A stretch of 64,000 nt of DNA from Microlunatus capsulatus (GTDB lineage: Bacteria; Actinomycetota; Actinomycetes; Propionibacteriales; Propionibacteriaceae), in contig NZ_JAGIOB010000001.1 of the NCBI RefSeq assembly GCF_017876495.1, positions 4,030,001 through 4,094,000 on the forward strand, given 5' to 3'. The notes beneath the pieces are model-generated. The model had not been told where the DNA came from. It saw only the letters and a program-made list of their open reading frames with translations, and did not search any database. Position numbers and translations under genes: made by a program. Positions 45,212 through 53,704 of this stretch are shown here, piece after piece. Each line of letters opens with the position of its first letter. Positions within the stretch are counted from its first letter, which is position 1.

Positions 45212-45943
45212 GTGGACCCGGTCGACCAGGTCCGCTCCTGGCTGAGCGCGCGGGGTGCCCCGGTCCCGCCGCCCGAGCCGGTCCTCGAGCGGCCGGTGCG
45301 GTCCCGCCCTGCCCGCGCGGTCGGGGCGATGCCGGAGGACGACGAACCGGCGGATGACGACGGCTCGACCACACCCGCGGGTCGCGCGCGTTCCGGGCGG
45401 CGGTCGGGCCGCGGGTCGGGTCGGGGCCGTCGTGAGGGGACGACGCCGGCTGCCGGCCCTGACGACGTCGAGGCCGACCCCGAGGGTGTGGCGCGGACGA
45501 TCGTCCTGCGCAAGCTGGCCGCCCAGGCGCGGACACGGCACGAGCTGGCCAAGGCCCTCGCCGCCAAGGAGGTCCCCGAGGACGTCGCCGACGCAGTCCT
45601 GGACCGGATGGAGGCGGTCGGCCTGGTCGACGACGAGGCCTTCGCCCGCGACTGGGTGGCGTCTCGCCAGCAGCGTCGCCACCTGTCCCGCTCGGCGCTG
45701 CGGCGCGAGCTGCAGACCAAGGGGATCGAGCGCGACCAGATCGACGAGGCCGTGTCCGGGGTGGAGAACGACGACGAGGTCGAGGCCGCCCTCGCGCTCG
45801 CCACGAAGCGGTTCCGCTCCATGCAGGGCCTCGAGCGCGACGTGCAGTACCGCCGGCTGGCCGGCGCCCTGGCCCGCCGCGGCTTCAGCGGCTCGGTGGC
45901 CTCGACGGTGCTCAGCCAGGTCCTGGACACCCGGCGCGACTGA
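45212..45943 (+). CDS. recX: RecA regulator RecX
   Basis: The product has 243 residues from GTG 45212, 44 bp after recA. Residues 1 to ~90 are Pro/Arg-rich and likely disordered. The RecX three-helix repeats follow: RTIVLRKLAAQARTRHELAK, VGLVDDEAFARDWVASRQQR and LSRSALRRELQTKGIERDQI. It caps or destabilises RecA filaments. Its proximity to recA implies co-transcription and damage induction. Confidence 0.93.
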   Translation: MDPVDQVRSWLSARGAPVPPPEPVLERPVRSRPARAVGAMPEDDEPADDDGSTTPAGRARSGRRSGRGSGRGRREGTTPAAGPDDVEADPEGVARTIVLRKLAAQARTRHELAKALAAKEVPEDVADAVLDRMEAVGLVDDEAFARDWVASRQQRRHLSRSALRRELQTKGIERDQIDEAVSGVENDDEVEAALALATKRFRSMQGLERDVQYRRLAGALARRGFSGSVASTVLSQVLDTRRD

Positions 45944-46004
45944 GCGCCCCGGCAGGGTCGCGCCGCGCCGTCGGGCCGGTGCAGCCGGGGTGACCTCGCC
46001 CTGC

Positions 46005-46033
46005 TTGACCGGTGGTAGCCCGAGCCATACTCT
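46005..46033 (+). promoter_or_regulatory. Promoter in the recX-rny spacer
   Basis: TTGACC (46005-46010), 17 nt, then TACTCT (46028-46033) is the best sigma-A-like promoter in the spacer. Transcription would start near 46040, about 210 nt before rny. Confidence 0.6.
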
Positions 46034-46039
46034 GCAAGC

Positions 46040-46178
46040 ACGAGGTTTCAGCGTGTTTGTTCGGCCCGAAATGTGAACCGTCAACCAGAAGACGACGGCT
46101 TGATAAAACGCACGATCTGACGTTTGAAGTTCCGCTCCAGTGACCGCCCAGGACGCACCGTGCGCCGGGCGGTCCCTT
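46040..46178 (+). ncRNA. Candidate small RNA or structured leader before rny
   Basis: The 307-bp recX-rny spacer carries no coding frame. From about 46020 to 46135 its composition is clearly richer in A/T than the surroundings, with stretches such as GCTTGATAAAACGCACG. It begins after a good promoter and ends in a hairpin at 46142-46174 followed by CCTTGTT. It could be a ~135-nt sRNA or a regulated 5' leader of the RNase Y gene. No known RNA family was recognised. Confidence 0.4.
46142..46174 (+). terminator. Hairpin in the recX-rny spacer
   Basis: Outer arms GACCGCCC (46142-46149) and GGGCGGTC (46167-46174) pair perfectly, with an inner CGCA/TGCG stem around CCG. CCTTGTT follows, so weak intrinsic termination or attenuation is possible. 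Confidence 0.5.
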
Positions 46179-46250
46179 GTTCACAAATGCATGTCTGCGC
46201 AGGCTGAAGCCTCTTGAGTGCACGCGCGAGCGTGTAGACGGGAGTGCGCC

Positions 46251-47891
46251 ATGAGTTCAGGCCTGGCCCTGGTGGTTCTGGCCGTGCTGGTCGTCGTCAT
46301 CGGGGCGCTCGTCGCCGCGGTGGTGGTGGTCGTGCGGCGCTCGACCGCCCTCACCGTGCCGACCGCTCCGGTGACGCCGCTTGCCGAGGTCGCGGAGGAC
46401 CCGCGGCTGCAGGCCCAGCAGGCCGAGATCGCGGCCGCCCGCGAGGAGCTGGCCAGCCTCCAGTCCCGCTCGGAGCAGGAGCTGCGCGTCACCCAGGAGA
46501 AGGCCGGTGCGCTCATCGCCTCCGCCGAGAGCGCGCGCGCCGAGGCCGACCAGGAGGCGCGGGCCCGGCGGGCTGAGCTGCAGGAGCAGCGCGCCGACCT
46601 CGAGCGCCGCGAGCAGCGGCTCGGCGACCGCGAGGAGCGCCTCGACAGCGAGGGCCGCTCGCTGGACGAGCGCGCCCGGCACCTCGACGAGCTCAAGGCT
46701 CAGCTGAAGGTCCAGCGTCAGGCTCTGGCTGAGGTCGAGACCGAGCGCCAGCAGGCGCTCGAGCGGGTCGCGGGCCTCACCGCGGAGCAGGCCAAGGCCG
46801 AGCTCGTCGCCGCCGTCGAGCACGACGCCAAGCGGCAGGCGGTCCTGGTGGCCCGCGACATCGAGCGCCAGGCCCACCGCGAAGCGGACGCCAAGGCCCG
46901 GATGATCGTCGTCGGGGCCATCCAGCGGGTCGCCTCGGAGCAGACCTCGGAGTCCGTCGTCTCGGCCGTGCACCTGCCCGGTGACGACATGAAGGGCCGG
47001 ATCATCGGCCGCGAGGGCCGCAACATCCGGGCCTTCGAGCAGGTCACCGGGGTCAACGTGATGATCGACGACACCCCCGAGTCGGTGCTGCTGTCCAGCT
47101 TCGACCCGGTCCGTCGGGAGACGGCGCGGATGACGCTGAGCGAGCTCGTCAAGGACGGCCGCATCCACCCGCAGCGGATCGAGGAGGTGCACGAGCGCAG
47201 CAAGGCCCAGATCGAGCAGCAGTGCCTCCGCGCCGCGGAGGACGCGATGGCCGAGGTCGGGATCTCGGACCTGCACCCGGCCCTGGTGCCGATCCTCGGC
47301 ACCCTGCGCTACCGCACCTCCTACGGGCAGAACGTCCTCAAGCACCTCGTCGAGTCGGCGCACATCGCCGGCCTGATGGCGGCCGAGATGGGCCTGGACA
47401 TCGAGCAGTGCAAGCGCTCGGCCTTCCTGCACGACATCGGCAAGGCCCTCACCCACGAGGTCGAGGGCTCGCACGCGATCATCGGCGCCGACCTCGCCCG
47501 TCGCTACGGGGAGCACCCCGACGTGGTGCACGCCATCGAGGCGCACCACAACGAGGTCGAGGTCAAGACGGTCGAGGCGATCCTCACCCAGGCGGCGGAC
47601 GCGATCAGCGGCAGCCGTCCGGGCGCCCGGCGGGAGAGCATCGAGGCTTACGTGCAGCGGTTGGAGCGGCTGGAGGAGATCGCCGGCGCCCGCGACGGCG
47701 TCGACAAGGTCTTCGCCATGCAGGCGGGCCGGGAGCTGCGGGTGATGGTCGTGCCCGAGGTCGTCGACGACATCGAGGCCCAGGTGCTCGCGCGCGACAT
47801 CGCCAAGCAGATCGAGGAGGAGCTGACCTACCCCGGCCAGATCCGCGTCACCGTCGTGCGGGAGTCCCGCGCCACCGAGACCGCCCGCTGA
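46251..47891 (+). CDS. rny: Ribonuclease Y
   Basis: The product has 546 residues. ATG 46251 has GGGAG upstream; an in-frame GTG at 46218 lacks one and would precede the membrane anchor. The N-terminal anchor (LALVVLAVLVVVIGALVAAV) is followed by a long coiled coil rich in Glu/Arg/Ala (70-215). The KH domain has GRIIGREGRNIRAFEQVTGV, the HD domain has FLHDIGKALTHEVEGSHAI, and a conserved C-terminal domain follows. It is the membrane-bound endonuclease that initiates mRNA decay. Confidence 0.96.
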   Translation: MSSGLALVVLAVLVVVIGALVAAVVVVVRRSTALTVPTAPVTPLAEVAEDPRLQAQQAEIAAAREELASLQSRSEQELRVTQEKAGALIASAESARAEADQEARARRAELQEQRADLERREQRLGDREERLDSEGRSLDERARHLDELKAQLKVQRQALAEVETERQQALERVAGLTAEQAKAELVAAVEHDAKRQAVLVARDIERQAHREADAKARMIVVGAIQRVASEQTSESVVSAVHLPGDDMKGRIIGREGRNIRAFEQVTGVNVMIDDTPESVLLSSFDPVRRETARMTLSELVKDGRIHPQRIEEVHERSKAQIEQQCLRAAEDAMAEVGISDLHPALVPILGTLRYRTSYGQNVLKHLVESAHIAGLMAAEMGLDIEQCKRSAFLHDIGKALTHEVEGSHAIIGADLARRYGEHPDVVHAIEAHHNEVEVKTVEAILTQAADAISGSRPGARRESIEAYVQRLERLEEIAGARDGVDKVFAMQAGRELRVMVVPEVVDDIEAQVLARDIAKQIEEELTYPGQIRVTVVRESRATETAR

Positions 47892-47983
47892 CCCCGGCAG
47901 CCGCCGACCCCGCCAGCAGCCGACCCAGCCGACCCCGGCCCCGGCTGGCCGGCCCGCCACAGCGCCGTTGATAGGTTCGCCCG

Positions 47984-49174
47984 GTGAGCCTCGACCTCGT
48001 CCGCGTCCGCGCCGACTTCCCGGCCCTGGAGGCCGGGCTGGCCTACTTCGACAGCCCCGGCGGGACGCAGACGCCGGCGCCGGTCGCGGAGGCGATCCGC
48101 CGCACCGTCAGCGGGCCGCTCTCCAACCGGGGCACGGCCAACCTCGCGGCCCGCAACGCCGACGCGGTCGTCGTCGGCGCCCGGCAGGCCGTCGCCGACC
48201 TGACGGCGGGCGACCCGCGCGGGGTGGTGTTCGGCCGCAGCGCCACCCAGCTGACCTTCGACTTCGCCCGGACGCTCGCCCGCGACTGGCAGCCCGGCGA
48301 CGAGGTCGTGGTGACCCGGCTCGACCACGACGCGAACATCCGGCCCTGGGTGCTGGCGGCGGAGGACCGCGGGGTCACCGTGCGCTGGGCCGACTTCGAC
48401 CCGGCCACCGGCGAGCTGGAGCCGGCCGTCGTCTCCGCCCTGCTCACCGACCGCACCCGGCTGGTCGCGCTCACCGCCGCCAGCAACCTCATCGGCACCC
48501 AGCCGGACGTCCGGGCCGTCGCGGACGCGGCCCACGCCGTCGGCGCGCTGGTCTGGGTCGATGGCGTCCACCACGCCGCGCACGCCCTCGTCGACGTCGG
48601 GGCGCTGGGCTGCGACGTGTTCGTCTGCTCGCCCTACAAGTTCTTCGGCCCCCACCACGGCGCCCTGGTCGCCGACCCGGCCCTCCTCGAGGGCCTGCGG
48701 CCCGCCAAGCTGCTGCCCTCCAGCGACGCCGTCCCCGAGCGGTTCGAGCTGGGGACGCTGCCCTACGAGCAGCTCGTCGGCACCACGGCCGCCATCGAAC
48801 ACCTCGCCGGCCTGCTGCCCGGCACCGGCTCCCGGCGCGACCGGCTCGCGGCCAGCCTCGCGGCCGCCGAGGAGCACGAGGCCCGCCTCCAGACGCGCAT
48901 CGAGGACGGCCTGGCCGGCCTGGGCGCCACCGTCTACAGCCGCGCCGCGCGCCGCACCTCGACGCTGCTCTTCGACCTGCCCGACGTCGAGGCCGCCGAC
49001 GTCGCCGCCGGCCTGGCCGCCGTCGGGGTGAACGCGCCCGCCGGCCACTTCTACGCGATCGAGGCCTCCCGCCACCTGGGGCTGGGGGACCGGGGTGCGG
49101 TCCGGGTCGGCCTGGCGCCCTACAACGACGACGCCGACGTCGACCGGCTGCTGGCGGGGCTCGCGGCCCTCTAG
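47984..49174 (+). CDS. Cysteine-desulfurase-like class V PLP protein lacking the catalytic cysteine
   Basis: The product has 396 residues. It is a fold-type I aminotransferase class V protein: SNRGTANLAARNADAVVVGA, VVVTRLDHDANIRPWVLAAE, VWVDGVHHAAHALVDVGALG and the PLP lysine in FVCSPYKFFGPHHG. The SufS/IscS catalytic cysteine loop is replaced by NAPAGHFYAIEASRHLGLGD, with no cysteine in the C-terminal half. It therefore resembles the VC1184-type desulfurase-like subfamily, whose activity is unproven. Sulfur mobilisation should not be assumed. Its stop overlaps the convergent gluD stop by 4 bp. Confidence 0.88.
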   Translation: MSLDLVRVRADFPALEAGLAYFDSPGGTQTPAPVAEAIRRTVSGPLSNRGTANLAARNADAVVVGARQAVADLTAGDPRGVVFGRSATQLTFDFARTLARDWQPGDEVVVTRLDHDANIRPWVLAAEDRGVTVRWADFDPATGELEPAVVSALLTDRTRLVALTAASNLIGTQPDVRAVADAAHAVGALVWVDGVHHAAHALVDVGALGCDVFVCSPYKFFGPHHGALVADPALLEGLRPAKLLPSSDAVPERFELGTLPYEQLVGTTAAIEHLAGLLPGTGSRRDRLAASLAAAEEHEARLQTRIEDGLAGLGATVYSRAARRTSTLLFDLPDVEAADVAAGLAAVGVNAPAGHFYAIEASRHLGLGDRGAVRVGLAPYNDDADVDRLLAGLAAL

Positions 49175-50073
49175 CCCTGGCTGGGAGCCAGCGCCCCCGC
49201 CCCGCCCGCCGGGAGCAGCGTCGGGTCGTCCGGGTTCGCCGGCGGCCCGCCCTTCGCCGAGCGCTGCAGCCGCCGCTCCACCAGCCGGGCGACGAACGTC
49301 AGGCTGTAGTTGATGAGGATGAAGATCGCGGCGAGCACGATGAACGTCGGGATGAGGTTGCCGACGTTGGTGCTGAAGTTCTGGCCGCCGCGGATCAGCT
49401 CGGAGAAGTTGATGATGTAGCCGAGCGCGGTGTCCTTGAGGATGACGACGAGCTGGCTCAGCAGCGACGGCAGCATCGCGGTCACGGCCTGCGGCAGCAG
49501 GATGGCCGTCATGGTCTGGAACGGGGTCAGGCCGACCGCCAGGCCCGCCTCGCGCTGACCCTTCGGCAGCGAGAAGACCCCGGAGCGGATGAGCTCGGCG
49601 ATCACCGCGGAGTTGTAGAGGGTGAGCCCGGCGACGACGCCGAACAGCGAGGCGGCGTCGCCGGTGACGCCCACGACGAACACCGCGAAGAAGTAGGAGA
49701 AGATCATCATGACCAGCACCGGGACGGAGCGGAAGAGCTCCACGTAGACGCCGCAGAGCAGCCGGAGGACGCGGGACTGCGACAGCCGCCCGACCCCCAG
49801 CACGAAGCCGACGGCGATCGAGAGCACGACGGCGATGGCCGCGGCCTTGAGCGTGTTGAGCAGCCCCGGCAGCAGGTAGGCCGTCCAGGTGACCGGGTCG
49901 AGGAAGGGCCGCCACTTCTCGGCCGTGAACTGGTTGTCGGCCGGGTTGGCCAGGCCGCGGACCACCAGGGCGAGCAGCCCCAGCAGCACGAGCACGGCGA
50001 CGACGCCGATCACCCGGTAGGTGCGCCGGGCGCGGGGACCGGGGACGTCGAAGAGGACGGCCTGCGCGCTCAC
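49171..50073 (-). CDS. gluD: Glutamate-type amino acid ABC permease
   Basis: The product has 300 residues. There is an N-terminal membrane segment (VIGVVAVLVLLGLLALVVRG) and a His/Glu/Gln-type permease core with the EAA loop LPKGQREAGLAVGLTPFQTM and the partner segment LILKD-like VVILKDTALGYIINFSEL. It follows gluC with a 4-bp overlap. With gluA-gluC it matches the Corynebacterium gluABCD order. Confidence 0.9.
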   Translation of the reverse strand: MSAQAVLFDVPGPRARRTYRVIGVVAVLVLLGLLALVVRGLANPADNQFTAEKWRPFLDPVTWTAYLLPGLLNTLKAAAIAVVLSIAVGFVLGVGRLSQSRVLRLLCGVYVELFRSVPVLVMMIFSYFFAVFVVGVTGDAASLFGVVAGLTLYNSAVIAELIRSGVFSLPKGQREAGLAVGLTPFQTMTAILLPQAVTAMLPSLLSQLVVILKDTALGYIINFSELIRGGQNFSTNVGNLIPTFIVLAAIFILINYSLTFVARLVERRLQRSAKGGPPANPDDPTLLPAGGAGALAPSQG

Positions 50074-50759
50074 CGCTGCACCACCAGCCGGCGCGACAGG
50101 TAGGTGAACAGCACCCCGGTCGGCAGCGTCAGCAGGATGAAGCAGACCGCGATCAGCGCGAAGATGGCGTACAGCAGGGACGGGCTGAACTCGATCATGT
50201 TCCGCATCTGGTAGGCGAGCTCGGCCACCCCGATGGTCGCGACCACCGTGGTGTTCTTGGTCAGCGCGATGAGGGTGTTCCCGAGCGGGGCGATGGCCCC
50301 GCGGAACGCCTGGGGCAGGACCACCTCCCGCAGCGTGGGCAGGAAGCCGAGCCCGATCGCCCGGGCCGCCTCGGCCTGGCCCTGCGGCACGGTGTTGATG
50401 CCGCTGCGCAGCGCCTCGGCGACGAAGGAGGCGTGGTAGACGGCCAGGGCGACCACCCCGAAGCGGAAGGTGTTGTCCGCGATGGAGGTGGGGGAGTCCG
50501 GGTCGGCCAGCTGGACCTGCAGCGTGTTGGAGATGCCGAAGAGGCAGAAGAACACGATCAGCGTCAGCGGGGTGTTCCGGATGAGGGTGACGTAGGCGGT
50601 GCCGAACCCGCGGAGCACGGCCACCGGCGAGACGCGGCAGACCGCGACCACGGTGCCGATCACCAGCGCCCCGATCGCGGAGGCGACGGTGAGCTTGATG
50701 GTCATCCAGAACGCGCCGAGCACGTCGTACTCGGTCAGCAGCCTGCTGAAGGCGTCCAC
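50070..50759 (-). CDS. gluC: Glutamate-type amino acid ABC permease
   Basis: The product has 229 residues with five membrane segments. The EAA loop reads VPQGQAEAARAIGLGFLPTL, preceded by RNTPLTLIVFFCLFGIS, which is typical of polar amino-acid permeases. It pairs with GluD in the membrane pore. It lies 64 bp after gluB and overlaps gluD. Confidence 0.92.
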   Translation of the reverse strand: MDAFSRLLTEYDVLGAFWMTIKLTVASAIGALVIGTVVAVCRVSPVAVLRGFGTAYVTLIRNTPLTLIVFFCLFGISNTLQVQLADPDSPTSIADNTFRFGVVALAVYHASFVAEALRSGINTVPQGQAEAARAIGLGFLPTLREVVLPQAFRGAIAPLGNTLIALTKNTTVVATIGVAELAYQMRNMIEFSPSLLYAIFALIAVCFILLTLPTGVLFTYLSRRLVVQR

Positions 50760-50823
50760 GCCGTCCTCCTCGGGGGTCGGGCGGGGACCCGGGCGGGACG
50801 CTGCCCGCCCGGGTCCGCGGTGG

Positions 50824-51669
50824 TCAGGAGCAGGCGTCCGGCTTCGGCGGGTTGGTGGCCGCGTCCGGGGTGAACCCGGAGGCCCCGACGGTGTCGTCGA
50901 GCGCCTTCTGCCACGAGCCGTCGGTGACCATCTTCTGGATGGCGCCGTTCACCGACTCGCAGAGGGCCGTGTCGCCCTGCTTGATGCCCACGCCGTAGCG
51001 CTCCTCGGAGAACGGGGCGCCGACGACCTTGAGCTTGCCCTGGTACTGCGACTGCGCGGCGAAGCCGGCGAGGATGACGTTGTCGGTGGTGACCGCGTCG
51101 ATCGTGCCGCTGTTGAGGGCCTGCACGCACTTGGAGTAGGTGTCGAACTCCTGCAGCTGCACGCCGGAGGCGTAGTTGTCCTTGATCTTCTGCGCCGACG
51201 TCGAGCCGGTGACCGAGCACAGCTTCTTGCCGTTCAGCGCGTCGGGCCCGGTGATGTCGGTGTTGCCGGTCTTCACCAGCAGGTCCTGGCCGGCGACGAA
51301 GTAGGGCCCGCCGAAGGAGACCTTCTGCTTGCGCTCGTCGGTGATCGAGTAGGTCGCGAAGATCATCTTGACCTGGCCGCTCTGCAGCAGCGTCTCGCGC
51401 TGGGCCGAGGGCGACTCCTTGAAGGTCACGTCGGTGTAGCCGAGCTCCTTGGCGACGTAGCGGGCGACGGTGACGTCGAAGCCCTGGTAGTCGTTGCCGA
51501 CCTGCTGGCCGAGGCCCGGCTGGTCGAACTTGATGCCGATGGTCACGGGGCCGCCGGAGCTGGCCGCGTCCCCGGCGGGGGCGGCGTTCTCCTCGTTGAC
51601 GCAGCCGGCCATGGCCAGCGTGAGTGCCGCAGCGGCGGTGCTGCCGGCGATCTTGGTGATGGTCCTCAT
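50824..51669 (-). CDS. gluB: Glutamate-binding lipoprotein
   Basis: The product has 281 residues from ATG 51669, with GGAGGGG upstream; the frame is open far upstream into gluA, which is coincidence. The lipobox LAMAGC gives Cys23. The binding-protein family 3 pattern follows: DYQGFDVTVARYVAKELGYT, IFATYSITDERKQKVSFGGP, NGKKLCSVTGSTSAQKIKDN. It captures glutamate (or aspartate/glutamine) at the outer face of the membrane. Confidence 0.92.
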   Translation of the reverse strand: MRTITKIAGSTAAAALTLAMAGCVNEENAAPAGDAASSGGPVTIGIKFDQPGLGQQVGNDYQGFDVTVARYVAKELGYTDVTFKESPSAQRETLLQSGQVKMIFATYSITDERKQKVSFGGPYFVAGQDLLVKTGNTDITGPDALNGKKLCSVTGSTSAQKIKDNYASGVQLQEFDTYSKCVQALNSGTIDAVTTDNVILAGFAAQSQYQGKLKVVGAPFSEERYGVGIKQGDTALCESVNGAIQKMVTDGSWQKALDDTVGASGFTPDAATNPPKPDACS

Positions 51670-51785
51670 GGTGTGCGTTCCCCTCCGGTGTGGGCGTCGG
51701 GAGAGCAGGCCGCTGCTCCCGATCGCTCGGGTCGTCCGTGTGCACCGTGCCGCGACGGGTGGGTCGTGGCAGCGCACGTCCTGAG

Positions 51786-52622
51786 CTAGTGGGTCAGGAT
51801 CTTGCTCAGGAAATCCTGGGCCCGCGCCGAGCGCGGGGCGGTGAAGAAGGTCTCCGGCGGGGCCTCCTCGACGATCTGGCCGTCGGCCATGAACACCACG
51901 CGGTTGGCCGCCTTGCGGGCGAACCCCATCTCGTGGGTGACGACGACCATCGTCATCCCCTGGCGGGCGAGGGAGACCATCACGTCGAGGACCTCGTTGA
52001 CCATCTCGGGGTCCAGGGCCGAGGTGGGCTCGTCGAAGAGGATCACCTTGGGGTCCATGGCGAGCGCCCGGGCGATCGCCACCCGCTGCTGCTGGCCGCC
52101 GGACAGCTGGGCCGGGTACTTCTCGGCCTGGGAGTCGACGCCGACCCGCTTCAGCAGCTCCATCCCGCGCTGGCGGGCCTCCGCGGCGCTCTTGCGCCGC
52201 ACCTTGACCGGACCCAGGGTGACGTTCTCCAGGACGGTCTTGTGCGCGAAGAGGTTGAAGGACTGGAAGACCATGCCGACGTCGGCGCGGAGGCCGGCCA
52301 GCGCCCGGCCCTCCTCGGGCAGGCGGGCGCCGTCGATGGTGATCGTGCCGCCCTCGATCGTCTCCAGCCGGTTGATGGCGCGGCAGAGCGTCGACTTCCC
52401 CGAGCCGGAGGGCCCGAGCACGACGACGACCTCGCCGCGGCCGACCGTCAGGTTGATGTCGCGCAGCACGTGCAGGTCGCCGAAGTGCTTGTCGACACCG
52501 CTCAGCACGACGAGCGGCTCGCCGACCGGCGTCACCACCGGTGGGGCCGTGGACCCGTCCAGGGCGGCGTCGTGGTCCGTGCCCGCGTGCGGACCTGCAG
52601 GCGGCCCTCCCGACTCCGTCAT
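51786..52622 (-). CDS. gluA: Glutamate ABC transporter ATP-binding protein
   Basis: The product has 278 residues. Walker A is GPSGSGKST, the Q-loop is MVFQSFNLF, the signature is [20 protein letters not shown], Walker B is [14 protein letters not shown] and the H-loop is VVVTHEMGF. The first ~35 residues are a variable extension. It is the first gene of gluABCD; in corynebacteria the same operon also lies near recA-recX and miaB. TAGGGT lies exactly 6 nt before the ATG. Confidence 0.95.
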   Translation of the reverse strand: MTESGGPPAGPHAGTDHDAALDGSTAPPVVTPVGEPLVVLSGVDKHFGDLHVLRDINLTVGRGEVVVVLGPSGSGKSTLCRAINRLETIEGGTITIDGARLPEEGRALAGLRADVGMVFQSFNLFAHKTVLENVTLGPVKVRRKSAAEARQRGMELLKRVGVDSQAEKYPAQLSGGQQQRVAIARALAMDPKVILFDEPTSALDPEMVNEVLDVMVSLARQGMTMVVVTHEMGFARKAANRVVFMADGQIVEEAPPETFFTAPRSARAQDFLSKILTH

Positions 52623-52628
52623 GGCCCG

Positions 52629-52634
52629 ACCCTA
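52629..52634 (-). promoter_or_regulatory. Predicted -10 of leaderless gluABCD promoter
   Basis: Minus-strand TAGGGT (52634-52629), then 6 nt, then ATG 52622. There is no Shine-Dalgarno between. Confidence 0.45.
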
Positions 52635-52694
52635 GAGGAGCGAGGTCACGGTTGGGGCGACCGACATGTTGAGATCCGGTTACGCCCGGCCCGC

Positions 52695-53597
52695 TCAGCG
52701 GCCGGTGACGCCCCAGCGGCCGGAGTAGCTCTTGCCCGGCGCGAGCACGATGAGCCCGTCGTGGGTGATGCCCTCGTTGAAGGCGTCGGGGCCGCACGTC
52801 ATCGGCTCGACGGCCAGCGAGAGGTCGCGGCGGTCCTCGCCGGTGAAGACCTGGATCCAGCTCATCGTCGCGTCACCCCACAGCTCGGCGTACCGGTCCC
52901 CGAGGGCCAGCTTGACCCGCCAGCGGCCGTCCTCGTCGCGGTCGAGGTCGGTGAACGCGTGGTCGAGGTTGGTGCTGCCCAGCGGCGCCCCCGCCCGCAG
53001 GTCCTTCTCCGTGCCCTCGACCGGGGCGAGCCGGACCGGCAGCAGCCGGTCGTCGACCTCCAGGTAGGTCCGGGCCGGGACGGTGAGGGCGACCTCGTCG
53101 ACGGTGGTCTCGCCGACGGTGAAGTAGGGGTGCGCGGCGTAGCCGAACGGCACGTCGGCGTCGCCGATGTTGGTCGCGCGCACGGTGACCTGCAGGCCGC
53201 GCTCGCCGACCTGGTGGGTGATGGTCGCCTCGAGGACCCCCGGCCAGCCGGAGCGGGGGTAGACGCGCACCGACTGCGTCACCGTGTCGGCGGTGTGCTC
53301 GACCAGGGTCCAGGGCACGTGCCGGACGAGGCCGTGGATGGCGTTGTGCCGGGAGGGCTCGCTGAGGTCGAGCTGCTGCTCCTCGCCGCCGAAGGTGTAG
53401 ATCCCGTCCCGGATCCGGTTCGGCCAGGGCAGCAGCTGCTGGCCGCGCCCCTTGTGGACCACCTCGTCGGCCTCGAAGCCGCGCACCACGTGACGGCCGT
53501 CGACGGTGTAGGCGCGCAGCGTCGCGCCGACCTCGGTGACGACGGCGCGGTGCTCGCCGGAGACGATCTCGTACTGCTCGCCGGTGGGGTTGGTCAT
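52695..53597 (-). CDS. Aldose 1-epimerase family protein
   Basis: The product has 300 residues of a galactose-mutarotase-like beta-sandwich: QLLPWPNRIRDGIYTFGGEE, RHNAIHGLVRHVPWTLVEHT with the catalytic His, GYAAHPYFTVGETTVDEV with the second His, and FTGEDRRDLSLAVEPMTCGP. It interconverts sugar anomers or hexose-6-phosphate epimers. It stands alone between gluA and miaB, so the sugar is unknown. Confidence 0.9.
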   Translation of the reverse strand: MTNPTGEQYEIVSGEHRAVVTEVGATLRAYTVDGRHVVRGFEADEVVHKGRGQQLLPWPNRIRDGIYTFGGEEQQLDLSEPSRHNAIHGLVRHVPWTLVEHTADTVTQSVRVYPRSGWPGVLEATITHQVGERGLQVTVRATNIGDADVPFGYAAHPYFTVGETTVDEVALTVPARTYLEVDDRLLPVRLAPVEGTEKDLRAGAPLGSTNLDHAFTDLDRDEDGRWRVKLALGDRYAELWGDATMSWIQVFTGEDRRDLSLAVEPMTCGPDAFNEGITHDGLIVLAPGKSYSGRWGVTGR

Positions 53598-53704
53598 GGT
53601 CGGGGAGCCTAGTGCGGGGCCTCCGCGCCGGGGGCGGCGGACCCGTGGCCGGCCGTCCGCGACGGGCGGCCGCGCCCGGCGTCGGCCGTTAGGCTGGGAC
53701 CGCC

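Noticed and set aside
46218-46250. GTG 46218 as the rny start.
   Set aside because: It adds MHARACRRECA before the membrane anchor, lacks a ribosome site, and GGGAG is well placed for ATG 46251.
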